The translations under genes were made by a program, and so were the position numbers. Source: Synergistaceae bacterium (GTDB lineage Bacteria; Synergistota; Synergistia; Synergistales; Aminobacteriaceae). From it: a stretch of 64,000 nucleotides of DNA. Under the pieces are notes generated by a model. That model was given only the letters and a program-made list of their open reading frames with translations. It was not told the DNA's origin and did no database searches. The stretch is taken from contig JAHDKT010000015.1 in NCBI GenBank assembly GCA_018436725.1, positions 1 through 64,000 on the forward strand, written 5' to 3'. This document shows, piece by piece, positions 55,237 through 63,903 of this stretch (positions within the stretch are counted from its first letter, which is position 1; every line of letters starts with the position of its first letter).

Positions 55237-57881
55237 GTAAGAAGCTGCCGCTCCACAATGCCGGGAAGCGCCTTGAAAAAGTCTTCGAGGGCTTCCGGCT
55301 TCTTGCCTCCGCCCTGCGCGAGCGCCGGTCTTCCGCCGCCGCCGCCGCCGAGCATCGCCGAACCTTCCTTGACGACCTTTCCGGCGGACACGCCCCTCGC
55401 GAGCGCCTTCTCGTCGGCCATGGCGATGATGGTCACGTTCCCCTCAACGACGGAGGCAAGAGCGACCAGCACGCCTGTATCCGCAGAGCGCTTGTTGAGC
55501 ACCCTGTCGCCCATCTCGCGCAGCATATCCGCGTTCACTCCGTCGAAGCGGCCGAAGACCACGTCCACGCCGTCCGCGGAAGCATGCCGGAGCGAACTCT
55601 CAAGGGAGCTGCTCAGCGAGTTGATCTTCATCTCTTCGATCGTCCGGGCGAGCGACTTCACTTCCGACTGAAGCTGCTCGATCTTCGGCAGCACGCCCGA
55701 TTCATCCACCGCGAGCACGCCTCCGATCTCGCCCAGCGTCCTCCATGTCCGCTGGAAGACGCGCAGCGCCTCCAGCCCCGTCACTGCGGTAATCCTCCGC
55801 GTACCGGAGCCGATGCTCTCCTCGCGCAGAATCTTGAACAGACCGATCTCGCCGGTCGAGGTCACGTGGAGACCTCCGCACAGCTCCGCGGAAAAGTCCG
55901 CGATGCGCACAACGCGGACCACGTCGCCGTACTTCTCCTCGAAGAGGGCCTTCGCGCCCTCCGCGCGGGCATGCTCCATATCGGTCTCCGTTATGTTCAG
56001 CGAATCGTTCGCCAGTACCTCCGAGTTCACCTCGTGCTCAACCTGCGCGATCTGTTCGCGTGAAAGCGGCTCGAAGTGCGTGAAGTCGAAGCGGAGGTTC
56101 GACTCGCCCACGAGCGAGCCCGACTGGCGCACATGCCCGCCGAGCACGCGGACAAGCGCCTCGTGCAGCAGATGGGTCGCCGTATGATTCCTTCGGATGG
56201 AGTTCAGCCGCTCCGTGTTCACGCAGGCGCGCACCGAGTCGCCCGTCTTCAGCGATCCTTCAAGCACCTTCGTCGTGTGCACGCGCAGCCCTTTGGCGCG
56301 GACCAGCGTATCCTCCACCTCGACCTTGAACCCGTCGCCCTGCAGCATTCCGGTATCGCCGATCTGTCCGCCCTTTTCGCCGTAGAACGGCGTGCGGTCG
56401 AGCACCACCTCGACCTCCTCGCCCGCGGAGGCGAAGTCGATCTGCTTGCCGTCGCGGATAAGCGCCGCAACAGTCGACAGCGAGGCGCACTCCGAATAGC
56501 CCAGGAACTCCGTATCGCCAAGCGTCTCGTTCAGCTCGGTGTACACGTCGCCGGTCATCTCGTTGCGTTTCTGTTTGCTCGACGCCCGCGCGCGTTCGCG
56601 CTGCGCCGTCATCTCACGGTCGAACCCTTCGCGGTCCACGGTGAAACCGTTCTCCTCGACGATCTCGGACGTCAGTTCCAGAGGGAAGCCGTAGGTATCA
56701 TACAGCTCGAAGGCGACGGCCCCCGGAAGCGTCGCGCTCCCGGAGCGCTTGAGGTTCGCCATCTCCGCGTCCAGAAGCTCCGTCCCCTGCTGCAGCGTGC
56801 GGCCGAAGCGCTTCTCCTCCACGTCGATGATCTGCTCGACCATCAGGCGGTTGTCCACGATCTCCCGGTACGGATCGCCCATCAGCGCGATCACATCGGG
56901 AACGAAGTCGGTCAGGAAGGGACGGTCGACCCCCAGCAAGCGGCCGAAACGCGCCGCGCGGCGGAGCAGCCGCCGGAGCACGTACCCCCGCCCGTCGTTC
57001 GACGGGAGAATACCGTCCGCGATCATGAAAATCACGGAGCGTATATGGTCGGCGATGACGCGCACGGCCAGATCGGTCTTCTGGCTGTAGCCGTACTGAA
57101 TCCCGCCCAAGCCGCACGCCCTGTCGATCAGCGGCCGGAAGAGATCGGTCTCGAAGTCGGTGCGCACGCGCTGCACCACGGAGGTCAGACGCTCGAGCCC
57201 CATTCCGGTGTCGATGTTCTTCTTCGGCAGCGGAACCAGAGAGCCGTCCTTCTGCTGGTCGAACTGCGTAAACACAAGATTCCAGATCTCGAGGTATCTG
57301 TCGCAGTCGCACCCCACCGCGCACTCCGGCCTGCCGCAGGAATACTCGGGCCCCTGATCGTACATGATCTCCGAACACGGACCGCACGGCCCCTGCGTTC
57401 CCATGAACCAGAAGTTCGCGTCCTTGTCGAAGCGGAAGATCCGCTCGTCGGGAAGACCGACGATATTGTGCCAAACGTCGTACGCCTCTTCGTCGTCTTG
57501 GTAGATCGTCGCCGAGAGGCGTTCCGGCTCCAGGCCGATCACTTCCGTCAGGAATTCCCACGCCCAGGTGATCGCTCCCTTCTTGAAGTAGTCCCCCCAC
57601 GCGAAGTTCCCCAGCATCTCGAAGAAAGTATGGTGCCGCGCCGTCCGACCGACGTTCTCGATGTCGTTCGTTCGAACGCACTTCTGCGACGTCACCGCCG
57701 TCGGCGACTCCGGCGTCTGAATCCCCAGATAGTAGGGCTTGAAAGGAACCATTCCCGCGATGGTAAAAAGCAGCGAAGGATCGTCGGGAATGAGCGAGAA
57801 GCTCGGTACATGTCGGCTCCCCTTCGACACCCAGAAATCAACAAACAAAGAACGTATCTCTCTACCCGATCTCCACTGCAT
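55230..57881 (-). CDS. alaS: Alanyl-tRNA synthetase
   Basis: Class II synthetase, 883 residues: catalytic domain (1-450; FTIAGMVPFKPYYLG), editing domain with RNHTATHLLHEAL and CGGLHVTSTGEIG zinc sites, and the C-Ala domain with GGGGGGRPALAQGGG. I placed the start at 57881, where GGAGG lies ten bases upstream and the sequence MQWRSGREIRSLFVDFW matches the family N-terminus; an upstream 75-codon extension is spurious. Confidence 0.97.
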   Translation of the reverse strand: MQWRSGREIRSLFVDFWVSKGSRHVPSFSLIPDDPSLLFTIAGMVPFKPYYLGIQTPESPTAVTSQKCVRTNDIENVGRTARHHTFFEMLGNFAWGDYFKKGAITWAWEFLTEVIGLEPERLSATIYQDDEEAYDVWHNIVGLPDERIFRFDKDANFWFMGTQGPCGPCSEIMYDQGPEYSCGRPECAVGCDCDRYLEIWNLVFTQFDQQKDGSLVPLPKKNIDTGMGLERLTSVVQRVRTDFETDLFRPLIDRACGLGGIQYGYSQKTDLAVRVIADHIRSVIFMIADGILPSNDGRGYVLRRLLRRAARFGRLLGVDRPFLTDFVPDVIALMGDPYREIVDNRLMVEQIIDVEEKRFGRTLQQGTELLDAEMANLKRSGSATLPGAVAFELYDTYGFPLELTSEIVEENGFTVDREGFDREMTAQRERARASSKQKRNEMTGDVYTELNETLGDTEFLGYSECASLSTVAALIRDGKQIDFASAGEEVEVVLDRTPFYGEKGGQIGDTGMLQGDGFKVEVEDTLVRAKGLRVHTTKVLEGSLKTGDSVRACVNTERLNSIRRNHTATHLLHEALVRVLGGHVRQSGSLVGESNLRFDFTHFEPLSREQIAQVEHEVNSEVLANDSLNITETDMEHARAEGAKALFEEKYGDVVRVVRIADFSAELCGGLHVTSTGEIGLFKILREESIGSGTRRITAVTGLEALRVFQRTWRTLGEIGGVLAVDESGVLPKIEQLQSEVKSLARTIEEMKINSLSSSLESSLRHASADGVDVVFGRFDGVNADMLREMGDRVLNKRSADTGVLVALASVVEGNVTIIAMADEKALARGVSAGKVVKEGSAMLGGGGGGRPALAQGGGKKPEALEDFFKALPGIVERQLLTC

Positions 57882-57916
57882 GAACTCTTTTCCTCCCCGT
57901 AGCCCCCGCGGATATG

Positions 57917-57987
57917 CCTCCGGAGGGCGGTTCTTCGTCCTCCCCTCTCGGGGGAGTGTTTTTCCGGAAACGACAGCACGTTTCCGG
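57917..57987 (-). promoter_or_regulatory. Hairpin-rich leader of alaS
   Basis: Three inverted repeats line up before alaS on the minus strand: CCGGAAACG/CGTTTCCGG (57964-57987), CTCCCC/GGGGAG (57940-57956) and CCTCCGGAGG (57917-57926). None is followed by a T-run. They could form a structured leader or slow polymerase after the deaminase gene. Confidence 0.45.
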
Positions 57988-58006
57988 CGCCGTTCGCGGC
58001 AACCAA

Positions 58007-59293
58007 TTACGCCTTCTTGTTCAGAAGGTTCGTTCTCATCTCTCCGGCCTTCGCCAAAATTCGCTCCGAATCCATGCCGGGAAACACCCTGTCCCTGTAG
58101 ATCCACGCGCCGCCGACCATCGTGGCGTACACGTCCGCAGAAGACCCCGCATACACGATGAAGGGTGCGGCGTTCTCCGCGCCTATGCCGATATAGTGCG
58201 GCTGGTCGATATCCACAAGGACGAGGTCAGCCGCCCACCCCTCCCGGAGCAGTCCTTTCTTCTCGAATCCGAGGGCGGAGGCCCCTTCGTACGTCGCCAT
58301 GCGGAGCGCATCGCGGGCGGAAACAGCGGTAGGGTCCTTCCTGATCCCCTTGTGCAGCAGCGCGGCGCAGCGCATCTCCCCCCAGATGTCCAGGCGGTTG
58401 TTGCTCGCCGCTCCGTCCGTTCCAAGAGCGATCTTCTTCGTCTTCGCGCCGATTCCGCTCAGATCCATCACGCCGCTGCCAAGCTTCAGGTTGCTGTTGG
58501 GATTATGGGCGATCGCCATACTCGAAAAATCGACGGCGCCCACGGTATCGGCATCCAGCCAGACGCAGTGGGCCAGTATCCCGAACGGAGCCGCTAGAAT
58601 CCCGCAGGACTCGAGGTACTCCTTCGGCGTCATCTTCAGTTCATCGCGCAGGTAGGAGAGTTCCCACTCCGTCTCCAGAAAGTGGAAGTGCACGCCCATC
58701 GTACGTTCCGCGGCCGTCGAGCAGATTTCCTGCATCAGGGGCAGCGGCACGGTGTAGGGGGCGTGCGGCCCCAGCTGCACAGTGATCATGTCTCGGTGCG
58801 CTTTCCACGTCTCCGCCAGGCGCAGCCCCTCTTCGAACTTCCCCCGCTCCCCGCCGACGATACCCCTGCAGGCCGCGCAGCGGATTCCCGCCTCAAGCGA
58901 AGCCTCCACGACGGCGTCCATTTCGAAATACATATCGGCGAAGGCCGTGGTCCCGCAGGCCGCCATTTCCAGCAGCGCCGCCATGGTCCCCCAGTAGATG
59001 TGCTCGCGCGTCAGATTGGCTTCCGCAGGCCAGATCTTCTGCTGGAGCCATTCCATCAGGGGGGCCTCCTCGCCTATCCCCCGCAGAAGCGACATCGCGG
59101 CGTGGGTGTGCGCGTTCACGAACCCCGGAAGAAGCGCCATCCTACGCTCGCCGTCGATGACCTCGTCGCCCGGCAGCGCCGCCAGCGTGTCCGCGACAGC
59201 GGAGATCCGGCCGTCCTCGACGCGGAGGGAACAATAGCGCCCCTCCGCCATCTCGCCGTCGACGAGAAGGAAGTTCTTGAAGAGGGCGCCCAT
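58007..59293 (-). CDS. mtaD: 5-methylthioadenosine/S-adenosylhomocysteine deaminase
   Basis: Amidohydrolase of 428 residues deaminating SAH or MTA to the inosyl form. Metal motif NAHTHAAMSLLRG, then VHFHFLETEWE, LAHCVWLD, AHNPNSNLKLGSG and ALGTDGAASNNRLD: all metal and catalytic residues are intact. It lies one base after ahcY, giving two routes for SAH in the same operon. Confidence 0.92.
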   Translation of the reverse strand: MGALFKNFLLVDGEMAEGRYCSLRVEDGRISAVADTLAALPGDEVIDGERRMALLPGFVNAHTHAAMSLLRGIGEEAPLMEWLQQKIWPAEANLTREHIYWGTMAALLEMAACGTTAFADMYFEMDAVVEASLEAGIRCAACRGIVGGERGKFEEGLRLAETWKAHRDMITVQLGPHAPYTVPLPLMQEICSTAAERTMGVHFHFLETEWELSYLRDELKMTPKEYLESCGILAAPFGILAHCVWLDADTVGAVDFSSMAIAHNPNSNLKLGSGVMDLSGIGAKTKKIALGTDGAASNNRLDIWGEMRCAALLHKGIRKDPTAVSARDALRMATYEGASALGFEKKGLLREGWAADLVLVDIDQPHYIGIGAENAAPFIVYAGSSADVYATMVGGAWIYRDRVFPGMDSERILAKAGEMRTNLLNKKA

Positions 59294-59294
59294 G

Positions 59295-60536
59295 CTACTC
59301 CACCCAGCTCTTCATATACTCTTCCTGCTCCGGAGTCATCGTATCCAGCGCGATATTCAGCGAGGCAAGTTTCGCCTCCATCACCGCTCTGTCGATCTCC
59401 GCAGGAACGTCGTACAGCCCCGGCTTCATGGTGTTCCTCGCCATGTGAATGGCGGATTCAAGCTGCAGCGCGAAGCTCAGGTCCATGATCTCGATGGGGT
59501 GCCCGTCGGCGCACGCAAGGTTCACAAGACGCCCTTCGCCCAGAAGGTGCATTCTCCGGCCGTCCTTCAGCACGTACGTCTGTATGCCGGGACGCGTCTC
59601 CTCGACGGACTTCGTCAGGCTTGCCAGATCGGGTTTGCTGATCTCCACGTCGAAATGCCCCGCGTTCCCAAGTAGCACGCCGTCCTTCATCTTCTCGAAG
59701 TGCTCCTTTCGGATCACCTTCGTATTCCCGGTGAGCGTCAGGAAGATATCCCCGCGCGGCGCGGCGTCGGCCATACCGGTAACTTCGTAGCCGTCCATCA
59801 GCGCCTCGAACGCCCGGTGCGGGTCTATTTCGACGATGATTACTTTGGCCCCCATCGCCGAAGCGCGCATCGCCACACCGCGGCCGCACCAGCCGTACCC
59901 CGCGATGACCACGGTCTTCCCCGCGACCAGCATGTTCGTCGTCCGCATAATGCCGTCCATTACGGACTGCCCCGTGCCGTATCTGTTGTCGAAGAGATAC
60001 TTGCTGTGCGCGTCGTTCACCGAGATCATCGGGAAGGCCAGAATCCCCTCGTTCGCCATCGAACGCAAGCGCTTCACTCCCGATGTGGTCTCTTCAGAGC
60101 CTCCACGGATACCCGGGAGCAGATGCTTCATTTCCGTATGCAACAACGCCACGAGGTCGGCGCCGTCGTCAACCACGATGTTCGGGCCCACGGCAAGAGC
60201 TGAGCGAGCATTCTCGAAATACTCGTCTGTCGCCATGCCGTTCCGGCTGAAGACGGCCACGCCGTTGTGCACGAGCGCCGCGCAGACGTCGTCCTGCGTC
60301 GACAGCGGATTGCTCCCCGCCGCGACCACCTTCGCCCCAAGGTCCTGCAGCAGCAGCAGTAGGCAGGCGGTCTTCGCCTCCAGGTGCAGGCAGGCCGAGA
60401 TCACCGTTCCGGCAAGCGGCTGCTCGGTTTTGTACTTCTTCTCGAGATGACGGAGCACCGGCATATACTGCCGCGCCCATTCGATTTTCTTCTGGCCGGA
60501 AGGGGCCAGCGCGATATCCGCAATACGATATTCCAT
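59295..60536 (-). CDS. ahcY: Adenosylhomocysteinase
   Basis: Hydrolyses SAH to adenosine and homocysteine. 413 residues, shorter than the eukaryote-like form and like that of archaea and thermophiles. NAD-binding GYGWCGRGVAMRASAMGA; DNRYGTGQSVMDGI and ISVNDAHSKYLFDN hold active-site residues. GGAGG lies ten bases before the ATG. Confidence 0.96.
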   Translation of the reverse strand: MEYRIADIALAPSGQKKIEWARQYMPVLRHLEKKYKTEQPLAGTVISACLHLEAKTACLLLLLQDLGAKVVAAGSNPLSTQDDVCAALVHNGVAVFSRNGMATDEYFENARSALAVGPNIVVDDGADLVALLHTEMKHLLPGIRGGSEETTSGVKRLRSMANEGILAFPMISVNDAHSKYLFDNRYGTGQSVMDGIMRTTNMLVAGKTVVIAGYGWCGRGVAMRASAMGAKVIIVEIDPHRAFEALMDGYEVTGMADAAPRGDIFLTLTGNTKVIRKEHFEKMKDGVLLGNAGHFDVEISKPDLASLTKSVEETRPGIQTYVLKDGRRMHLLGEGRLVNLACADGHPIEIMDLSFALQLESAIHMARNTMKPGLYDVPAEIDRAVMEAKLASLNIALDTMTPEQEEYMKSWVE

Positions 60537-60550
60537 CCGTGTATTTCCTC

Positions 60551-61570
60551 CTATTCAGACAGGAACGAGGCGATGCCCTCTGCAAACGGAGGGAAAATCG
60601 CGCCCTTTTCCGTAATTATGGCCGAGATCAGCGAAGCGTCGGTGACGTCGAATGCCGGATTCCAGATAGAATACTCCGCAGGCAGCATCCCGCCTCCGGG
60701 GAGTTTGCGAACCTCGTCGGCGGCGCGCTCCTCGATCGGGATCGCCTCGCCGGAGGGAATGGACGCGTCGAACGTGCTCAGCGGAGCGGCCACGTAGAAC
60801 GGGATACCGAAGTGTTTCGCCAGCACCGCATGCGAATACGTCCCGATCTTGTTCGCCGTGTCGCCGTTGGCGGCGATGCGATCCGCCCCGACGATCACCG
60901 CGTCGATTCTCCGGCTCTTCATCAGGCTCCCCGCCATATTATCGCACAGCAGCGTCACGTCGAAACCGTCCCGCATCAGCTCCCAGACGGTAAGACGCGC
61001 GCCCTGCAGAAGCGGGCGCGTCTCGCAGGCGAACACGCGCACTTTTTTTCCCGCATCGCGGGCGGAGCGAATGACGCCGAGCGCCGTTCCATGCCCTCCG
61101 GTCGCCAGGGCTCCGGCGTTGCAGTGCGTCATGACTGTACATTCATCGGGAAGCAGCTTCGCGCCCGAGCGCCCGAGCGCCCTGTTTCCCTCAAGATCCT
61201 CCCTCTGGATGGCGAACGCCTCGTCCAGGACGGCCGAAAAGAGCGCCGAATCCGGCGCATCCGCCGGAAGGCGCCGCAGACGGGCCTCGACGCGCCGAAG
61301 CGCCCAGAAGAGGTTCACCGCCGTCGGTCGCGTCACAGCCAGGCGTTCTATGGCGCGCGACGCCGCCGCACGTCCTTTCCCGGCTTCCAAGGCGACGCCG
61401 AACGCAGCGGCGATTCCTATCGCAGGCGCGCCCCGAACTGCAAGCGTCTCGATCGCCTCCGCGACATCGACGGCACGTTCGCACTCCAAAAACTCCACAC
61501 TGCACGGAAGTCTCCTCTGGTCCAAAAGAGAGAGTCTGTTCTCATTCCATAAAATTACCGGGGGGAGCAT
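60551..61570 (-). CDS. mtnA: Methylthioribose-1-phosphate isomerase
   Basis: Methionine salvage (or alternative ribose-1-phosphate isomerase). 339 residues; VRGAPAIGIAAAFGVAL, THCNAGALATGGHGTALG with catalytic Cys, and NGDTANKIGTYSHAVLAK. ATG at 61570 has GGAGG six bases upstream and overlaps xseA by 16 bases. Other mtn genes are not in the window. Confidence 0.93.
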   Translation of the reverse strand: MLPPVILWNENRLSLLDQRRLPCSVEFLECERAVDVAEAIETLAVRGAPAIGIAAAFGVALEAGKGRAAASRAIERLAVTRPTAVNLFWALRRVEARLRRLPADAPDSALFSAVLDEAFAIQREDLEGNRALGRSGAKLLPDECTVMTHCNAGALATGGHGTALGVIRSARDAGKKVRVFACETRPLLQGARLTVWELMRDGFDVTLLCDNMAGSLMKSRRIDAVIVGADRIAANGDTANKIGTYSHAVLAKHFGIPFYVAAPLSTFDASIPSGEAIPIEERAADEVRKLPGGGMLPAEYSIWNPAFDVTDASLISAIITEKGAIFPPFAEGIASFLSE

Positions 61571-62817
61571 GTCACCCCTCCTTCTTCGTTCTCGAAATCC
61601 GCATCGCTCTTTTGAGCGGAACCGCGCGTCCGTGAAGAGTGAATCTGCGCGTTCGCATCGCCGTCGGCGAACCGCAGACAGACTTCGTCCCCGGAATGGA
61701 GATCGGCGGCGCGAAACACCGGCGCGCCCTCCCGCTCGCAGAGAAGAAACCCGCGGTCGAAGGCCTTCAGCGGCGAAAGCCCGTCGAGAGAAGCCGCGCA
61801 CGCGGCAAGCCGCTCCCTCGACTCGGAAAGCGATCGCTCCGTCGCCCCTGCAAGCCGTCTGGAAAAGAGTTGGAGAGCGGCATCCCGAGACAAGATCACC
61901 TTCTCCAGAATTCTAGCCCCGCGAGAAAGCATCGAATCGACGCCCCGCTGCGCCTTCGACATGTCGAGTTCAACGGACGCGCGCATGGCGGCAATTCGAT
62001 GGTCAAGAAGACGCAACACATCGCGGCGATCTGGAAACACGCGTTCCGCAGCCGCCGAAGGAGTCGGCGCATGCATATCGGCGGCGAGATCGGCCAGCGT
62101 CTCGTCGATCTCATGCCCCACTCCCGTCACCAGCGGAACAGGCGAACTTCGTACGGCCCGCACCACACGCTCGTCGTCGAACGGCGAGAGATCGTCCCTG
62201 CTCCCACCACCGCGCACAAGCATGGCGCAGTCCGCGCCCGAAACATGCACGATACGGCCCAAAGCCTCCGCAATGGCTGCGGGCGCTTCGTACCCCTGAA
62301 CAGCTACCGGAATGACAACCAGTTCGCACGACGGCAGCCGCTTTGAAGCAACCGCCGCAACATCGCGAAGGGCGGCCCCTGTCGGCGACGTCACCACCGC
62401 GACTCTCTCGGGATAAGAGGGAAGGGGGCGCTTCAGACGGGGAGAAAACAGCCCCTCCACCTCCAGACGAGACATCAGCTCCAGCCTCGCTCTGTCGGCG
62501 GCGCCCTTGCCCAGCGGGACAAGCCGTCGAACGAGCAACTGGTAACCGCCTCTCGGAGCGTACACCGAAACGGCGCCCTCCGCGACAACCTCGTCGCCGT
62601 TCCGGGGCCACTCAGGGACATACGAAACGTAATTTTTAAAAAGGGCGCAGGAAATCCGGCTCTCCTGCCCGAGAAGGGTGAAGTACACATGGCCGCTGGT
62701 GTGTTTCTTCAGTTCGCTCAGTTCTCCGCGAACTCCTACGGCCTGCAGGACGGGATCTTTTAAAAAGAGCGAAGAGATACGGGTCGAAATTTCGTCAACC
62801 GTCAGCGTCTTCGGCAT
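61555..62817 (-). CDS. xseA: Exodeoxyribonuclease VII large subunit
   Basis: 420 residues: an OB-fold DNA-binding domain (about 20-100; VRGELSELKKHTSGHVYFTL), a catalytic region (VAVVTSPTGAALRDVA, VRGGGSRDDLSPFDDE, TGVGHEIDETLADLAAD) and a C-terminal coiled coil. The small subunit xseB is not downstream, where it is usually found; mtnA follows instead. ATG at 62817 has GGAGG five bases upstream and overlaps nusB by 23 bases. Confidence 0.94.
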   Translation of the reverse strand: MPKTLTVDEISTRISSLFLKDPVLQAVGVRGELSELKKHTSGHVYFTLLGQESRISCALFKNYVSYVPEWPRNGDEVVAEGAVSVYAPRGGYQLLVRRLVPLGKGAADRARLELMSRLEVEGLFSPRLKRPLPSYPERVAVVTSPTGAALRDVAAVASKRLPSCELVVIPVAVQGYEAPAAIAEALGRIVHVSGADCAMLVRGGGSRDDLSPFDDERVVRAVRSSPVPLVTGVGHEIDETLADLAADMHAPTPSAAAERVFPDRRDVLRLLDHRIAAMRASVELDMSKAQRGVDSMLSRGARILEKVILSRDAALQLFSRRLAGATERSLSESRERLAACAASLDGLSPLKAFDRGFLLCEREGAPVFRAADLHSGDEVCLRFADGDANAQIHSSRTRGSAQKSDADFENEEGGVTCSPR

Positions 62818-63316
62818 GCGAACCTCCGCCGGCAGTCTTGTCGTCCTCCGTTTCCTCGGGAATGGACGCTTCGTCCGCCTCTTTTCCCGGCATGTCAGGT
62901 GGAAGATTGCGGACAATACGGCCTAAAACACCGTTGACGAACTTTCCGGATTCCTCCGTCCCGAAGGTCTTCGCAAGCTCCACCGCCTCCGAAATAGCCA
63001 CCGCCACCGGAGTCGTCTTCGCGAAGAGGCTTTCGAAAATGCACATACGCAAAGCCGCCCTGTCCACCGCGACCATGCGCTCGGGCCGCCAACCCACGAC
63101 ATGCTCGCGGATAAGATTGTCGATTTCCATGCGGCGCTCCCAGGCGCCGTACGTCATAACACGCGCATACTCAAGAACCTCCGCATCCTCGTCGGCCGAA
63201 AATAGCTCGAAAGCTTGATCCGGCGTCTGCTTTTTTCGAAGGTCGAGCGCATACAACAACTGAAGCGCCATCTCGCGTGCTCGATGACGCTTCTGCGGTA
63301 AAAAACCACGAGTCAC
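62795..63316 (-). CDS. nusB: Transcription antitermination factor NusB
   Basis: Binds boxA RNA with NusE in rRNA antitermination. 173 residues; RHRAREMALQLLYALDL at the start and ISEAVELAKTFGTEESGKFV in the C-terminal helices are diagnostic. The last 30 residues are an acidic tail not usual in the family. It starts with GTG, with GGAGG seven bases upstream. Confidence 0.95.
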   Translation of the reverse strand: MTRGFLPQKRHRAREMALQLLYALDLRKKQTPDQAFELFSADEDAEVLEYARVMTYGAWERRMEIDNLIREHVVGWRPERMVAVDRAALRMCIFESLFAKTTPVAVAISEAVELAKTFGTEESGKFVNGVLGRIVRNLPPDMPGKEADEASIPEETEDDKTAGGGSHAEDADG

Positions 63317-63320
63317 TCCA

Positions 63321-63803
63321 TTACCTCCCCGCCATGCTCCTCAGCTTTCGCACGAGTTCCGAGCCCGTTTCGGACTGGAAGAAAAGAACCCCCGCATAAA
63401 AAGCGCCGCCCCAGAAAAGGCTCCAAAGAAGCGTGACCACACCCTCTTTCAGCAAGAGAGCAAAAAGAGCGAACGCAACCGCCCAGACGAGGGGTTTTTT
63501 CGCAAGCGACGCCAATTCCTCGTTATCGACGAACGACGTCTTCGCAAGCTCCACCCATGAGACCCGCACCGAAAGGCCTACCTTGCCGAACACATCCCGC
63601 AATTTGGTCTCCAAAGTCCCCATCGCTGCGGAATCGGAATCCTTCGGCATTGTAAGAACCAGGAAAAGAGTGTCGTCGGCGGAAGAAAGGGAGACCTGCG
63701 TGCATTTAAACGGTTTCTCGCACATCGAGTTTACGAAATCACACATCCCGTCCTGCGAGACAAGGAGGCTGCCGAGAGAGGTTCGTTTCCAGAACAGATA
63801 CAT
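63321..63803 (-). CDS. Hypothetical membrane protein upstream of nusB
   Basis: About 160 residues: a soluble N-terminal part of about 100 residues, then two hydrophobic stretches (WAVAFALFALLLKEGVVTLL and FWGGAFYAGVLFF) forming a hairpin in the membrane. No family identified. It precedes nusB by four bases, in the position where Asp23/AmaP-type envelope genes often lie in Gram-positive-like operons. AGGGGT lies seven bases before the ATG at 63803; GTG 63812 and ATG 63809 are alternatives. Confidence 0.65.
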   Translation of the reverse strand: MYLFWKRTSLGSLLVSQDGMCDFVNSMCEKPFKCTQVSLSSADDTLFLVLTMPKDSDSAAMGTLETKLRDVFGKVGLSVRVSWVELAKTSFVDNEELASLAKKPLVWAVAFALFALLLKEGVVTLLWSLFWGGAFYAGVLFFQSETGSELVRKLRSMAGR

Positions 63804-63820
63804 TCGCATCACCCCTGTAG

Positions 63821-63853
63821 GAAGGGGGCTCCGGAGATCAAGAGGCCCCCTTC
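63821..63853 (-). other. GC-rich hairpin between the edge gene and the hypothetical gene
   Basis: Stem GAAGGGGGC/GCCCCCTTC with a 15-base loop. On the minus strand no T-run follows, so partial termination or an mRNA end-protecting structure is more likely than strong termination. Confidence 0.45.
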
Positions 63854-63903
63854 AAGGTTCGTTGATGAACTAGGAACTGAACACGGCCGCATCGAAGCGA
63901 ATG

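Noticed and set aside
56076-57902. 608-codon plus-strand frame opposite alaS
   Set aside because: AlaRS on the minus strand is complete with all motifs; the frame is composition-driven.
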